A DNA stretch of 64,000 nt from Candidatus Hydrogenedentota bacterium (GTDB taxonomy: Bacteria; Hydrogenedentota; Hydrogenedentia; Hydrogenedentales; JAGMZX01): the NCBI GenBank assembly GCA_029556545.1, contig JAKQEQ010000085.1, forward strand, positions 19,069 to 83,068. The letters run 5' to 3'. Shown here piece after piece: positions 52,346 through 61,816 of this stretch. How positions within the stretch are numbered: the stretch's first letter is position 1; each line of letters opens with the position of its first letter. Under the pieces are notes generated by a model that made no database searches, had not been told where the DNA came from, and was given only the letters and a program-made list of their open reading frames with translations. The position numbers and the translations under genes were made by a program.

Positions 52346-53581
52346 TCAGCCGCCAACCACCGCCATCGCCGCTTCGGCCCACTGGAACAGGCGCTCAGGC
52401 TGATAGCGCACCGTGCTGATGTCTTTGAGGATGATTTCCAGCGGGCATCCGTACTGTTCGCAGACGGTCCGGGTCGCCAGCAGGTCCTGCCGCACACGCT
52501 CGGGCTCGAAGGTGTCGAAGGCCAGGAACGCCGGGTTGGGTTTCCGCGAATAGACAAAGTCCCGGCCAATCGCCGCCGCGCCGCGATCCTCGTTGACCCA
52601 CGGGCTCATCGAGACCTTGCGCACGTTGGGGATCATGCGCACCTCGTCCATCTTCCCGTCCAGCGGGTCGCAGCACCCGTAGTAGACCAGTCCAAAGCGT
52701 TCGCATATGCGGCTTGCGTAGTCCACCTCAAATTCCTTGAACATCCGCGGCGAGACCGTCGAGAACATCTGCGCGAGGCCGAACATCCAGAGGTCCCTTG
52801 TCCGCGGGCGCCCGGGGTCGTAGCCCGGAGCGGGCAGCTCGTCGGTATATGCGCCGGTGCAGTGAATGACGCTCTGGGGTTCGCACAGGAGTCCCTGTTC
52901 CTCCAATTGGTCCAGCATGGATAGGTAGCCTTCGGTCATGCGGTCCGCCAGCCGGTGCATGTAGTCCGGTTTCTCGATGAGGGCGTAGAGCGCGTTTTCG
53001 ACGCCCATCCACGTGCTGATCGGGTCCCATAACGAGAGGTACGGGTCCTCGCCCCAGGGCCGCACTTCCAACAAGCCGTCGAATAGCTCGTGCGCCACCG
53101 CAAGGCGACGGTTGGTCTCCGTCGCGTCGTGGCTTATCCGGGGCGTCTGAATTCGTTCGAGGTCCGCTTCGGTCTGAAATTGGTTATGGAAGTGATGTCC
53201 CAGGACCGCGCTCGTCGGGTCCATTGCCACGGTGTCCTCAAGTACAAGGATACCGAAGCCAGTGTTGTGGATTGCCTTGGGCACGCGAACGAACGGCTCG
53301 ACCACCATGTCCACTCGGAAGTGGTTCCACTGAAAGAGGGTACGCCGGAATTGTTCCTCGTAACCGCGGCATTCCGGGTCCGCGCAGCGCGGCGTCAACT
53401 CGTCGGCTACATTCATTTCATTCCAACAGACCTGGTCGATCATCACCATCGGCCGCGCCGGGTCACGGGCGTTCAACCTGCGCCAAAGCGTCCGTTTTTC
53501 CTCCTGCACCGGCAGCGCGGCGATATCCGCGACACGCGCCGCGAGTTCGCGCACGATGGCCGCATCATTCTTGTTCAGCAT
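52346..53581 (-). CDS. UroD-like family protein (methyltransferase-like)
   Basis: VYYGCCDPLDGKMDEVRMIPNVRKVSMSPWVNEDRGAAAIGRDFVYSRKPNPAFLA and WDPISTWMGVENALYALIEKPDYMHRLADRMTEGYLSML; start chosen at MLNKNDAAI. Confidence 0.65.
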   Translation of the reverse strand: MLNKNDAAIVRELAARVADIAALPVQEEKRTLWRRLNARDPARPMVMIDQVCWNEMNVADELTPRCADPECRGYEEQFRRTLFQWNHFRVDMVVEPFVRVPKAIHNTGFGILVLEDTVAMDPTSAVLGHHFHNQFQTEADLERIQTPRISHDATETNRRLAVAHELFDGLLEVRPWGEDPYLSLWDPISTWMGVENALYALIEKPDYMHRLADRMTEGYLSMLDQLEEQGLLCEPQSVIHCTGAYTDELPAPGYDPGRPRTRDLWMFGLAQMFSTVSPRMFKEFEVDYASRICERFGLVYYGCCDPLDGKMDEVRMIPNVRKVSMSPWVNEDRGAAAIGRDFVYSRKPNPAFLAFDTFEPERVRQDLLATRTVCEQYGCPLEIILKDISTVRYQPERLFQWAEAAMAVVGG

Positions 53582-53747
53582 GTCGAAATCCGTCTTTCGG
53601 TTGTTCCCACCGAATGGGGATTGTACACCAGGCATGGACGATAGGGACGATATGGACAGCCTCGACCCGGACATTTCCAGGACATAGTGCAAGCACAATG
53701 TCGTCGTGGGAAATCATGTCGGGGTTGCTGAGTGCTTCCGCGTGCGC

Positions 53748-54935
53748 TTACAGACACGCGCGGAGCAGCGCGGCGATCTCGCCGTCGGTAAGTGGCACGG
53801 GATTGTTCTTATTGCTCGCGCCGGCAACGAAGCCGGGCAGATCGGATTCCGCGATGCCGAACCGGGTCAATCGCGGCATGGCGAGCATTTCGGTCCAGTT
53901 CTCCAGCGCTTCGATCAGGACCGCACAGCCCGTCTCCGTGGCCTCCCGCGCGCGGTCCGAAAACAGGGCGCCTACCCGCGCGTACTTGATCAGGGCTGGA
54001 TGGTCGCGGCGCCCCTCGTCGAAAAGCCGCCGGATAGTGGCGCTTGTAGCCGCGGCGACAAGCGCGCCGCAGACCGCCCCGTGCGGCGCGTCGAAGCGCG
54101 CGCCAATCGGCGAGGCAAGGCCGTGCACCACACCGAGCCCCGCGTTTGCCAGCACGATGCCGGAGACAAGGGCGGCATAGGCCATACCGGTGCGGGCCTC
54201 GATGTCGTGGGATCCTTCCTGGAACGCGCGAGGTAGACCTCGGATAACGTGATCGAGCCCGCTGATCGCCAGAGCGTCGGTCATGGGCGAGGCCTTGATG
54301 GACACATACGCTTCGAGCAACTGGGTGAAGGCGTCCATGCCGCAGGCGGCGGTTACGTGCGGCGGGCACGTCAGTGCGAGTTCCGGGTCCACCAGGGCCA
54401 CGTCTGGCACAAGACCATCGTGGCGCAGCGATTTCTTGAAGCCGTCAGGCCCGACCCGACTCAGCACCGCGTTCTTGGTCGCCTCGCTGCCGGTGCCGGC
54501 GGTCGTCGGAACGGCTACAAAAGGAATCTTTGCGCCATCGGGGAGTTCCTTATTCCCAACGTCTTCCAGGTACTCCGCGACCGGTTCTCGACGGGGCAAC
54601 ATGGCGGAAATCGCCTTACCGGCATCGACTACGCTGCCGCCGCCCCAAGCGACAACTACCCGCACACCACGGTCCGCGTGTGCCGCTACCGCGGCGTCCA
54701 CCAGTTCCGGGGTCGGCTCGCCGTCCACGTGGACGTGTACGCAGTCCGTGCCTGCCTTCCGCACTTCGGCTATGGCGGCATCCCACGCCGGACCCGCATA
54801 CGAGGCCCTGCCCGTGACGAAGAGTGGCGGCCCGCCATATCCGGCGAGAATCCGGCCCAACTGACCCCGCGCGCGAACGCCGAAAAGAATGCGGGGCGTG
54901 CGCGCGAAGCCAAACGCGGGCACTGTGACACTCAT
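53748..54935 (-). CDS. Iron-containing alcohol dehydrogenase
   Basis: VVAWGGGSVVDAGKAISAML, VAVPTTAGTGSEATKNAVLS, VLANAGLGVVHGLASPIGARFDAPHGAVCG. Confidence 0.92.
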   Translation of the reverse strand: MSVTVPAFGFARTPRILFGVRARGQLGRILAGYGGPPLFVTGRASYAGPAWDAAIAEVRKAGTDCVHVHVDGEPTPELVDAAVAAHADRGVRVVVAWGGGSVVDAGKAISAMLPRREPVAEYLEDVGNKELPDGAKIPFVAVPTTAGTGSEATKNAVLSRVGPDGFKKSLRHDGLVPDVALVDPELALTCPPHVTAACGMDAFTQLLEAYVSIKASPMTDALAISGLDHVIRGLPRAFQEGSHDIEARTGMAYAALVSGIVLANAGLGVVHGLASPIGARFDAPHGAVCGALVAAATSATIRRLFDEGRRDHPALIKYARVGALFSDRAREATETGCAVLIEALENWTEMLAMPRLTRFGIAESDLPGFVAGASNKNNPVPLTDGEIAALLRACL

Positions 54936-57586
54936 GAGCCCGTTTCGCCTCGGCCCGGCGAGACGAATGACCGAATGAGCGCGGCGGCGTCCTCTTGGCC
55001 GCTATCGCGCGCGACGTCCTCCGCCGTCTTGCCGGTTCCGTCCTTCAACGCCTTGTCCACGCCGCGCTCGAGCAGGAATTGCGCCACCTCGATGTGGCTG
55101 GCGGCCGCCGCGTCATGCAACGGCGAACGCAGGCACACGTCACCCGGCGCGGGGACTAATCGGGCGCCTATGTCGGCGAGCCATTCGACGATATCGAGAT
55201 GTCCCTCCTGCGCAGCGATGTTGACGAGGGGGACGCCGAAGACGGCGGCGTCGATGAACTCGGGATGTCGTTCCAGAAGGCGCTGCATGGCCGGCAAGTC
55301 GCCGGTCTGCGCGGCCTGGCCCAAATCGTCCAACAAGACGGCGCGCAGGTAGTTCGCCGATTGATCAAGCCCTCGAATCTGGCCGATTTGGAAGGGCGTC
55401 AGTCCGACGGGACTCGGGCGGTCCTCCGCCAGTTCGAGGACGACCGCCAAGGGCGTCTTGTTGGCGTGATTGACAGCCACAATATCCGCACCCCGGCCAA
55501 TCAGCAGGCGCGCCAGCCGGTGGAAACCGCCCGCCACGGCCAAGTGAAGGGGGGTATTGCCGTCGGCGTCGCAGGCATTGATATCGACGCCCTGGAGGAT
55601 GAACAACTGGCCCGGGCCCCAGTGGCCGTGGGCGGAAGAGATATGCAGCGCGAGCTGCCCGTCCTTGGTCGGCACGTGCATGTCCGCGCCGTGCATGACC
55701 AGGGCCTTTACAATCACCACATTACCCCTCCTCGATGCGACATGCAGCGGCGTCCAGCCGCGATCATCGACCGCGTTAATATCAGACCCGAGCGTCAAGA
55801 GGTAATCGACCGTTTCCGGGGCGCCGCGTTCGACGGCCATGTGTAGCGGTGTGTAACGGGCGTGATCCGTATGCGAGACATCGGCGTCGAGAGAGACCAG
55901 GTACTTCACCGCCTCGCTTGTCTGAGAGTCCATGGCGGCGTAGAGGGGGGTCTGCCCCGCATGGTCTGTCGCCTTCGGGTCGGCGCCACGCTCCACCAGC
56001 ACCTTGGCGACTTCGAGCAAGTCCGCGCTCAGGGCGGTGAAAAGCGGTGTTCGGCCGGCGGCCGTGCGCGCTTCGATGTCGGCGCCGCGTTCGATCAGGA
56101 AAAGGGCGAGGTCTTTGTGTCCATGCATCAGCGCGGTGTGCAGCGGCGTGCAGTCATTGCGGTCGCGCGTTTCCAGGTTCACCCCGTAATCCAGCAGGAA
56201 GGCCGCCAGTTCCTGTTGCCCTGCCTCGACGGCCAATTGCAGGGTGTCACGCCCCTCCTTGTCCTGCAGCAGCGGGTCGGCGTCGCCGCGCAAGAGGAGA
56301 TCCACTATCCGCGTGTGGCCGGCCAGGGTAGCGACGTCCAGCGGCGCGCGCCGGAGCCGGTCCCGCGCGTTGACGTCGGCGCCGCGGTCGATCAACAACT
56401 GGGCGATTTCCCCACGGTTCATTTCAGAGGCCAGATGCAACGGCGTAAACGCCACGCGGTCCTTGGCGTCGATGTAGGCGCCATTGTCCAGCATAAGCGC
56501 GATCATGTCCGGGCGATTGGCCTCGACCGCCAAGTGCAGGATCGTATACCCTCGAAAATCAACCTGGTTGATGTTCGCGCCGCGGTCCAACAGGAAGGAT
56601 GCCATCTCCGTCGTGCCGGTTCGCGCCGTCCGCAACAAGACGGACTCGCTTCGAGCGGCGGGGGAGGATTCATTGATATCCAGGCCCTTTGACAGAAGAA
56701 AATCGATCATGTCGTATTGACTCTGGTCCACCGCAATGGAAAGTGCGGTCACGCCCTCGACCGTGGACGCGCGGATGTCCGCACCCCTGTTGAGCAGGTA
56801 TTCAACCATTTCCCGGTCATCCATGATCACCGCTGTCATGAGCGGCGTCACGCCCTGGGACATGCCCGCGCGGGGGCTGACGTCTGCATGGTCAACGGCA
56901 TCCCGCGATTCGGAAAAGTAGGCTTCGAGCGTGCCATAGTCACGGTACCTGACGGCCAGATCAATGCTGTAGCGAAAACCGCGGTCCCCCAACGCGCGCA
57001 CCACGTTCCACCGCTCATTCTTCGCGGCAAGAAACAGTGGTTCTGTGTGCGTCTCCTCATTGATGGTAAGATCGGGATCCGCGCGCGCATCGATCAGGGC
57101 CAGTACGGCCTCGGGAAGCCCCTGTTCGGCGGCCACGTGCATGGGCGTGTAGTGCGCGTCGTTCCGCGCGTTCAGGTCGGTGCCGCGCGCGGCAAGATGC
57201 CCAATCATATAGACATCATTCGCCGCTGCGGCGAGGTGCAGCGCCGAGTTGCCCAGCATATCCCGCACGTTGAGGTCGCAGCCCGCCTTCAGCAATTCCT
57301 CGACAAGATGGGCATTCCCGCTCTTGGCGGCGACAAGGAGCGCATCTTCCCCTGCCTCGTTTCTATCCGAGAGGTCTACCCCGGCCTCGATGAAATCAAT
57401 GCACGCATACAGGTCGCCCGCGGCCGTGGCGCTCAACAAGGTCGCGTATACGGCTTTTTCGGCAGCCGACTCCGCCGGGGACACCACTTCGGGCGGCGCG
57501 GGAGGTTCCGTCCCTTCCGGGGCGTCCACTTGCATCGCGCCCACAAGCACCAGCCACGCCGGAATCACCAAGTACCACGCCTTCAT
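54932..57586 (-). CDS. Exported ankyrin-repeat protein (about 20 or more repeats)
   Basis: Signal-like MKAWYLVIPAWLVLVGAMQ; repeated GxTPLHxAxxxGxxxxxxxLLxxGAdxnaxD units; ATGA overlap with the Fe-ADH start. Confidence 0.93.
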   Translation of the reverse strand: MKAWYLVIPAWLVLVGAMQVDAPEGTEPPAPPEVVSPAESAAEKAVYATLLSATAAGDLYACIDFIEAGVDLSDRNEAGEDALLVAAKSGNAHLVEELLKAGCDLNVRDMLGNSALHLAAAANDVYMIGHLAARGTDLNARNDAHYTPMHVAAEQGLPEAVLALIDARADPDLTINEETHTEPLFLAAKNERWNVVRALGDRGFRYSIDLAVRYRDYGTLEAYFSESRDAVDHADVSPRAGMSQGVTPLMTAVIMDDREMVEYLLNRGADIRASTVEGVTALSIAVDQSQYDMIDFLLSKGLDINESSPAARSESVLLRTARTGTTEMASFLLDRGANINQVDFRGYTILHLAVEANRPDMIALMLDNGAYIDAKDRVAFTPLHLASEMNRGEIAQLLIDRGADVNARDRLRRAPLDVATLAGHTRIVDLLLRGDADPLLQDKEGRDTLQLAVEAGQQELAAFLLDYGVNLETRDRNDCTPLHTALMHGHKDLALFLIERGADIEARTAAGRTPLFTALSADLLEVAKVLVERGADPKATDHAGQTPLYAAMDSQTSEAVKYLVSLDADVSHTDHARYTPLHMAVERGAPETVDYLLTLGSDINAVDDRGWTPLHVASRRGNVVIVKALVMHGADMHVPTKDGQLALHISSAHGHWGPGQLFILQGVDINACDADGNTPLHLAVAGGFHRLARLLIGRGADIVAVNHANKTPLAVVLELAEDRPSPVGLTPFQIGQIRGLDQSANYLRAVLLDDLGQAAQTGDLPAMQRLLERHPEFIDAAVFGVPLVNIAAQEGHLDIVEWLADIGARLVPAPGDVCLRSPLHDAAAASHIEVAQFLLERGVDKALKDGTGKTAEDVARDSGQEDAAALIRSFVSPGRGETGS

Positions 57587-57620
57587 ACAGGCATTCTCCT
57601 TCGTACTGTCAAGATCACGG

Positions 57621-58991
57621 TCACGGCTTCCATCGAAACGTGGCCACCGACCGCGCGGGCGTCGTGGCGGCAAAACCGCGCGCGCCGCAGCGCACGGAGA
57701 ACTCGCGGGCGGCCCCGCTCGCATTTGCCACAACCAGAACAAGCGCGCCATCTGGATTGCGGACCGCAATGTTGTTGAAGCGGGTGTCCCCGAGCGTCGA
57801 GTCCACGCGGACGGCGTCGCGTCGAATGAACTTCATGAATTGCCCGTACATGTAGTAATCAAAGTGGTGCGTTACTTCGCGGGTCTTCGAGTCGAACTCC
57901 AGGCAGGTGCGGCTCGCGAAGTGAGGCCCGCTGTTTGGTTTGCGGTGCTCGTCCAGCATGATTACCCAGGCGTTGTAGGACCGCGCCCAGTGCCGTAGAA
58001 TCCCGATGATCTGGATGGCGCCCCGCGTGCGAAAGGTCGATCCCTCGGTAAAATAGATGTCCTTGTCGGGAAACTCGGCCTTGAGTTCCGACATGGCCTC
58101 CACCTTTCCCTCGTAGAAATGGAACGCGGTTCCGTCCACGTAGCGCGCCGCTTCCGGGTCGCTGAGCACGGCCCGAGGGAATTCGAGGCGGCTGTAATTG
58201 TGGTCCCAGCACCAGAGTTTGACGGCGGCCCCTTCCCGTGTGAAGAGCGGTCCGACGTGATCCCGGATAAAATCGCGTTGTTCTTCGCCATTCCAGAGAC
58301 AGGTCGGATAATTCGGGTCGATATGGGCCGGCTCGTTCTGGAGCGTCAGCGCGTGTATGGGAACGCCCTCGGCTTCGTAGGCCCGGATGAATCTCAGAAG
58401 GTACCGCGCGTAGACGTCGTAGAACTCCGGCTTCAACTTTCCGGCGAGCATGGTTCCGGTGGTCTTCATCCAGCCCGGAGGACTCCAGGGAGAGGCAAGA
58501 AACCGGAGGTCGGGATTCGCCGCCTGGGCCGCCTTCACGGCGGGCAGGATATAGTCGCGATCCTTCTCGATCGAGAACCGCCTGAGCTCGAGGTCGGTTT
58601 CCCCTTCGGGCAAATCGTTGTAGGAGTAGTACGGCTCGCCCACGAAGTCGGAAGTGCCGATGCACAGGCGCATCAGATTCATTCCGATGCCTTCCTCGCG
58701 GTCAAACAGCTTTCGTATCACTTCCGCGCGCGCCCCCTCGTCAAGAAGCGACCAGTTGTAGCAGGTCGCGTGATCAAACGAGGCGCCCATGCCGAGAATG
58801 GACTGATAGACTCGCGCGGGATCAATGACAATATCGGCTTCGGGCGCGATTTCCGTCAGCGGAATGGGCGGGCCCCCCGACAGCGCGTAGTCGCCATTTT
58901 CCGAACTTATCCACGCCTCTACCATCTCGCTTGACGGCGCCGACATCGCGAGGCAGCAGATCAGAAGAACGAGAGAGGTCGATGTTCTCAT
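57621..58991 (-). CDS. Glycoside hydrolase family 30 (glucosylceramidase-like), secreted
   Basis: Signal MRTSTSLVLLICCLAMSAPSS; QSILGMGASFDHATCYNWSLL, LASPWSPPGWMKTTGTMLAGKLK, ALTLQNEPAHIDPNYPTCLW, IYFTEGSTF. Confidence 0.9.
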   Translation of the reverse strand: MRTSTSLVLLICCLAMSAPSSEMVEAWISSENGDYALSGGPPIPLTEIAPEADIVIDPARVYQSILGMGASFDHATCYNWSLLDEGARAEVIRKLFDREEGIGMNLMRLCIGTSDFVGEPYYSYNDLPEGETDLELRRFSIEKDRDYILPAVKAAQAANPDLRFLASPWSPPGWMKTTGTMLAGKLKPEFYDVYARYLLRFIRAYEAEGVPIHALTLQNEPAHIDPNYPTCLWNGEEQRDFIRDHVGPLFTREGAAVKLWCWDHNYSRLEFPRAVLSDPEAARYVDGTAFHFYEGKVEAMSELKAEFPDKDIYFTEGSTFRTRGAIQIIGILRHWARSYNAWVIMLDEHRKPNSGPHFASRTCLEFDSKTREVTHHFDYYMYGQFMKFIRRDAVRVDSTLGDTRFNNIAVRNPDGALVLVVANASGAAREFSVRCGARGFAATTPARSVATFRWKP

Positions 58992-59001
58992 GATGAAGCT
59001 T

Positions 59002-59529
59002 CTACGATTGCCTCGCCAACAGTGCGTCAATAGACTTGCCGAGTGTCGATTGCAGGTTCGAGGAATAGCCCACGTGCACATGCCGTATGTTCCCGTCCTT
59101 GTCTATCACCACAAGACGCGGGATCGATCGGGCGCCGTACTGCTCGCCCACCGTTCCGGTCTCATCCAACAGCACGGGCAGGTGTTCAAGGCCCGCGCTC
59201 GAAAGAAAAGCGCGCGCCGTTGCCGCGGATTCGCCCAGGTTGACCCCGAACACCGCCACGGCCTTGTCCCGGTATTGCGTCGCTACGGCGGCGACCGCCG
59301 GCATGGCCTGACGGCACGGGGGACACCAGGATGCCCAGAAATCAAGAACGATAACGTCTTTGCCCAGATGATCGGCCAGGTTGACTGTGTCGCCGTCGAG
59401 AGACGGCAACGAGAACGCCGGGGCGGCCCGCCCCTCCATGGGGTCAGGCCCGAGGGCGCAGTGCGCGCCCGTCACTATGGCCGCGACGACCAGTGCGTAG
59501 AGTGCGCGCCCATACCGCGTTGTTTGCAT
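59002..59529 (-). CDS. TlpA/ResA-like thioredoxin-fold protein
   Basis: APAFSLPSLDGDTVNLADHLGKDVIVLDFWASWCPPCRQAMP, with N-terminal signal/TM. Confidence 0.92.
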   Translation of the reverse strand: MQTTRYGRALYALVVAAIVTGAHCALGPDPMEGRAAPAFSLPSLDGDTVNLADHLGKDVIVLDFWASWCPPCRQAMPAVAAVATQYRDKAVAVFGVNLGESAATARAFLSSAGLEHLPVLLDETGTVGEQYGARSIPRLVVIDKDGNIRHVHVGYSSNLQSTLGKSIDALLARQS

Positions 59530-59627
59530 TGCCGCTGTCCTTTCCGTTGTCGTTGAATGGGAAGAGAATATCGCACAAGAGCCGGACAAGTCGTCAGATT
59601 ATTGTAACGAATCGCGCGGTGGTCCGG

Positions 59628-60608
59628 TTAACGCGCTTCCTCGCGCAGGTTCAGCCAAGCCGCCTCCTGATCCGTCAATGTGACGTCAAGGGCCGCGGCA
59701 CTCGCCGCGAATTCCTCCAGGGTGTAGGCCGCGACAAGCGGAAAAGCGTCGAAACCCTGGTGGAAAACGTATGCCAGGGCGATCTGTGCGGCGCTAAGGC
59801 CCCGTTCCCGGCCGAGTTCCCGGGCGCGTTCGAGACGCCGCCAGTTGTCCTCGCGACCGTAGCAGCGCATATACAGCGTGTCCGCGTGCTCGTCCGCGTT
59901 CTCACGGGTAAGTCTGCCCGAGAACCAGCCGCCCGCAAGGCTCGACCAACACAGCAGCGGGAAGTATTCTCGGCGATACCATTCCCGTTGCGCCTCGTTC
60001 GCCGCGCCCGTGATCGTGACGCAGTCGTCCCACGGCGCTTCGATCTGCTCCGCGAGGCTGAAATGGGGACTGCTCGCGACGAAGGGGCTCAGGCCATGCT
60101 CGCGCGCGTAGGCGTTCGCCGCGACGATGCGGTCCACCGTCCAATTCGACCCGCCGAAAGCATGGATGCGCCCCGCGGCCCGGTGTTCGTTCAGCACTTC
60201 GACGATGGGGCCCACGGGCACACTCGGGTCGTCCCGGTGCAGCAGGTACAGATCGATGTAATCCGTTTGCAGCCGCGCCAACGAATCGAAGACGTCCGCC
60301 GTGATGTCATAGGGCGTGACGCGCTTCCGATCGGCGTTATGATGGGCGCCCTTGTCGAGGATCACGACCTTGTCGCGGACGCCGCGCGACGCAATCCATC
60401 GCCCGAGCACCCGCTCGCAGTCGCCGTCGCCATAGACATGGGCCGTGTCGATGGTGTTGCAGCCCAGCGCGAAAACCGCGTCCATCAAGGCGAACCCGGC
60501 GGCCTCGTCCTCCGAATGGAGCATGACGCCGCCCTGAATGATTCGCGAGACCGGCTTGGTCACCCCGGAAATCTGACCGTACTGCATCGTCTGGGTTCCT
60601 TTCCGCAT
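59628..60608 (-). CDS. Aldo/keto reductase
   Basis: FALGCNTIDTAHVYGDGDCERVLGRWI, DYIDLYLLHRDDPSVPVGPIVEVLNEH, FGGSNWTVDRI, SSLAGGWFSG. Confidence 0.9.
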   Translation of the reverse strand: MRKGTQTMQYGQISGVTKPVSRIIQGGVMLHSEDEAAGFALMDAVFALGCNTIDTAHVYGDGDCERVLGRWIASRGVRDKVVILDKGAHHNADRKRVTPYDITADVFDSLARLQTDYIDLYLLHRDDPSVPVGPIVEVLNEHRAAGRIHAFGGSNWTVDRIVAANAYAREHGLSPFVASSPHFSLAEQIEAPWDDCVTITGAANEAQREWYRREYFPLLCWSSLAGGWFSGRLTRENADEHADTLYMRCYGREDNWRRLERARELGRERGLSAAQIALAYVFHQGFDAFPLVAAYTLEEFAASAAALDVTLTDQEAAWLNLREEAR

Positions 60609-60644
60609 GGACCGTGTTGATTCGTGCGCGTCCGTGAAAGCGCC

Positions 60645-61637
60645 TCAAGACTTTTCGAAGGGGTACACCAACCCCCACTGGGCGCGGATGCCGTCCATAA
60701 CCCCCATGATCGCGAGCGATTCGTTCAACGGCATGATCTCGGATTCGATTCGTCCCTCCCGGACACATCGCGCCACCTCCGCGGCCTCGTAATTGTAGCC
60801 ATTGCCCTCCATCGGGAACTCGAACGTCTCCTCGTCCTTGCCGTCGAGCGTCAAAGTCGCCCGCGAACCGCGCCAGAACGGCGGGTGCAGCCGGATAATC
60901 CCCTCGGTCCCCATGATGATCGCCTCTTGGGGCGTGTTCGTGCGCACCGCGCTTGAGAGCAGCGCGAGCGCGCCGCCGTCATACCCCAGCACCACCGCGG
61001 ACTGCTCGTCCACGCGCGTCCGGCCCAGATGCGCGAGGCCGGCGATCCGACTCGGTTCGCGTCCGTAAACCATCGACGCCAGCGACACGCAGTAGACGCC
61101 CACGTCGAGCAGGCCGCCGCCGGCCAGCAGCGGATCGAGCAATCGGCTCTCTTCGTCCCAGCCGGCGCGGAAGCCGAAGTCCGCCTGCACCATCCGCACC
61201 TCGCCGATACGCCCCGAAGCAAGCCACGAACGGACCTGCGCCAGCATCGGCAGAAAACGGGTCCACATGGCCTCCATCAGGAAGCGCCGTTCGGCGCGCG
61301 CCGTCGCGACCATTTCCTCGGCCTGTTTGCGGTTGACCGCGAAGGGCTTCTCGCACAATACCGCCTTGCCCGCCCGCAGAAAAAGCACCGTGTTCTCCAT
61401 GTGCAACGGGTGCGGCGTCGCCACGTACACCGCGTCCACGTCGGGATCCGCCGCCAGCACCTCGTAGGAGGCATGGCGGCGCGGAACGCCGAATTCGTCG
61501 CCGAATCGCGCCGCGGCTTCCGCCGTGCGCGAGCCGACCGCCGCAAGTTCGGCGTCGGACAGCGCCTCGAGGCCGCGCGCGAACGCATGCGCGATGTTTC
61601 CCGTTCCGCAGATACCCCACCTGAACTTGCCTGTCAT
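60645..61637 (-). CDS. Gfo/Idh/MocA-family oxidoreductase
   Basis: WGICGTGNIAHAFARGL, DAVYVATPHPLHMENTVLFLRAGKAVLCEKPFAVN, GGGLLDVGVYCVSLASMV. Confidence 0.93.
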   Translation of the reverse strand: MTGKFRWGICGTGNIAHAFARGLEALSDAELAAVGSRTAEAAARFGDEFGVPRRHASYEVLAADPDVDAVYVATPHPLHMENTVLFLRAGKAVLCEKPFAVNRKQAEEMVATARAERRFLMEAMWTRFLPMLAQVRSWLASGRIGEVRMVQADFGFRAGWDEESRLLDPLLAGGGLLDVGVYCVSLASMVYGREPSRIAGLAHLGRTRVDEQSAVVLGYDGGALALLSSAVRTNTPQEAIIMGTEGIIRLHPPFWRGSRATLTLDGKDEETFEFPMEGNGYNYEAAEVARCVREGRIESEIMPLNESLAIMGVMDGIRAQWGLVYPFEKS

Positions 61638-61816
61638 GGCGTTCTTCCTTTCCCTCGCGCCGATGGACGACCTCGACCCTCGCTGCCCTTGTCCGCCCTG
61701 GTGATTCGGCCAATCCCACCGTCCTTTTCGTCCTTGAAGTCTTTTATGTCCTTTCCCTTCGCGCCGATGGACGATATGGACCTGCGCTCACACCGCAACC
61801 GCCGCGTAATGCCCAG

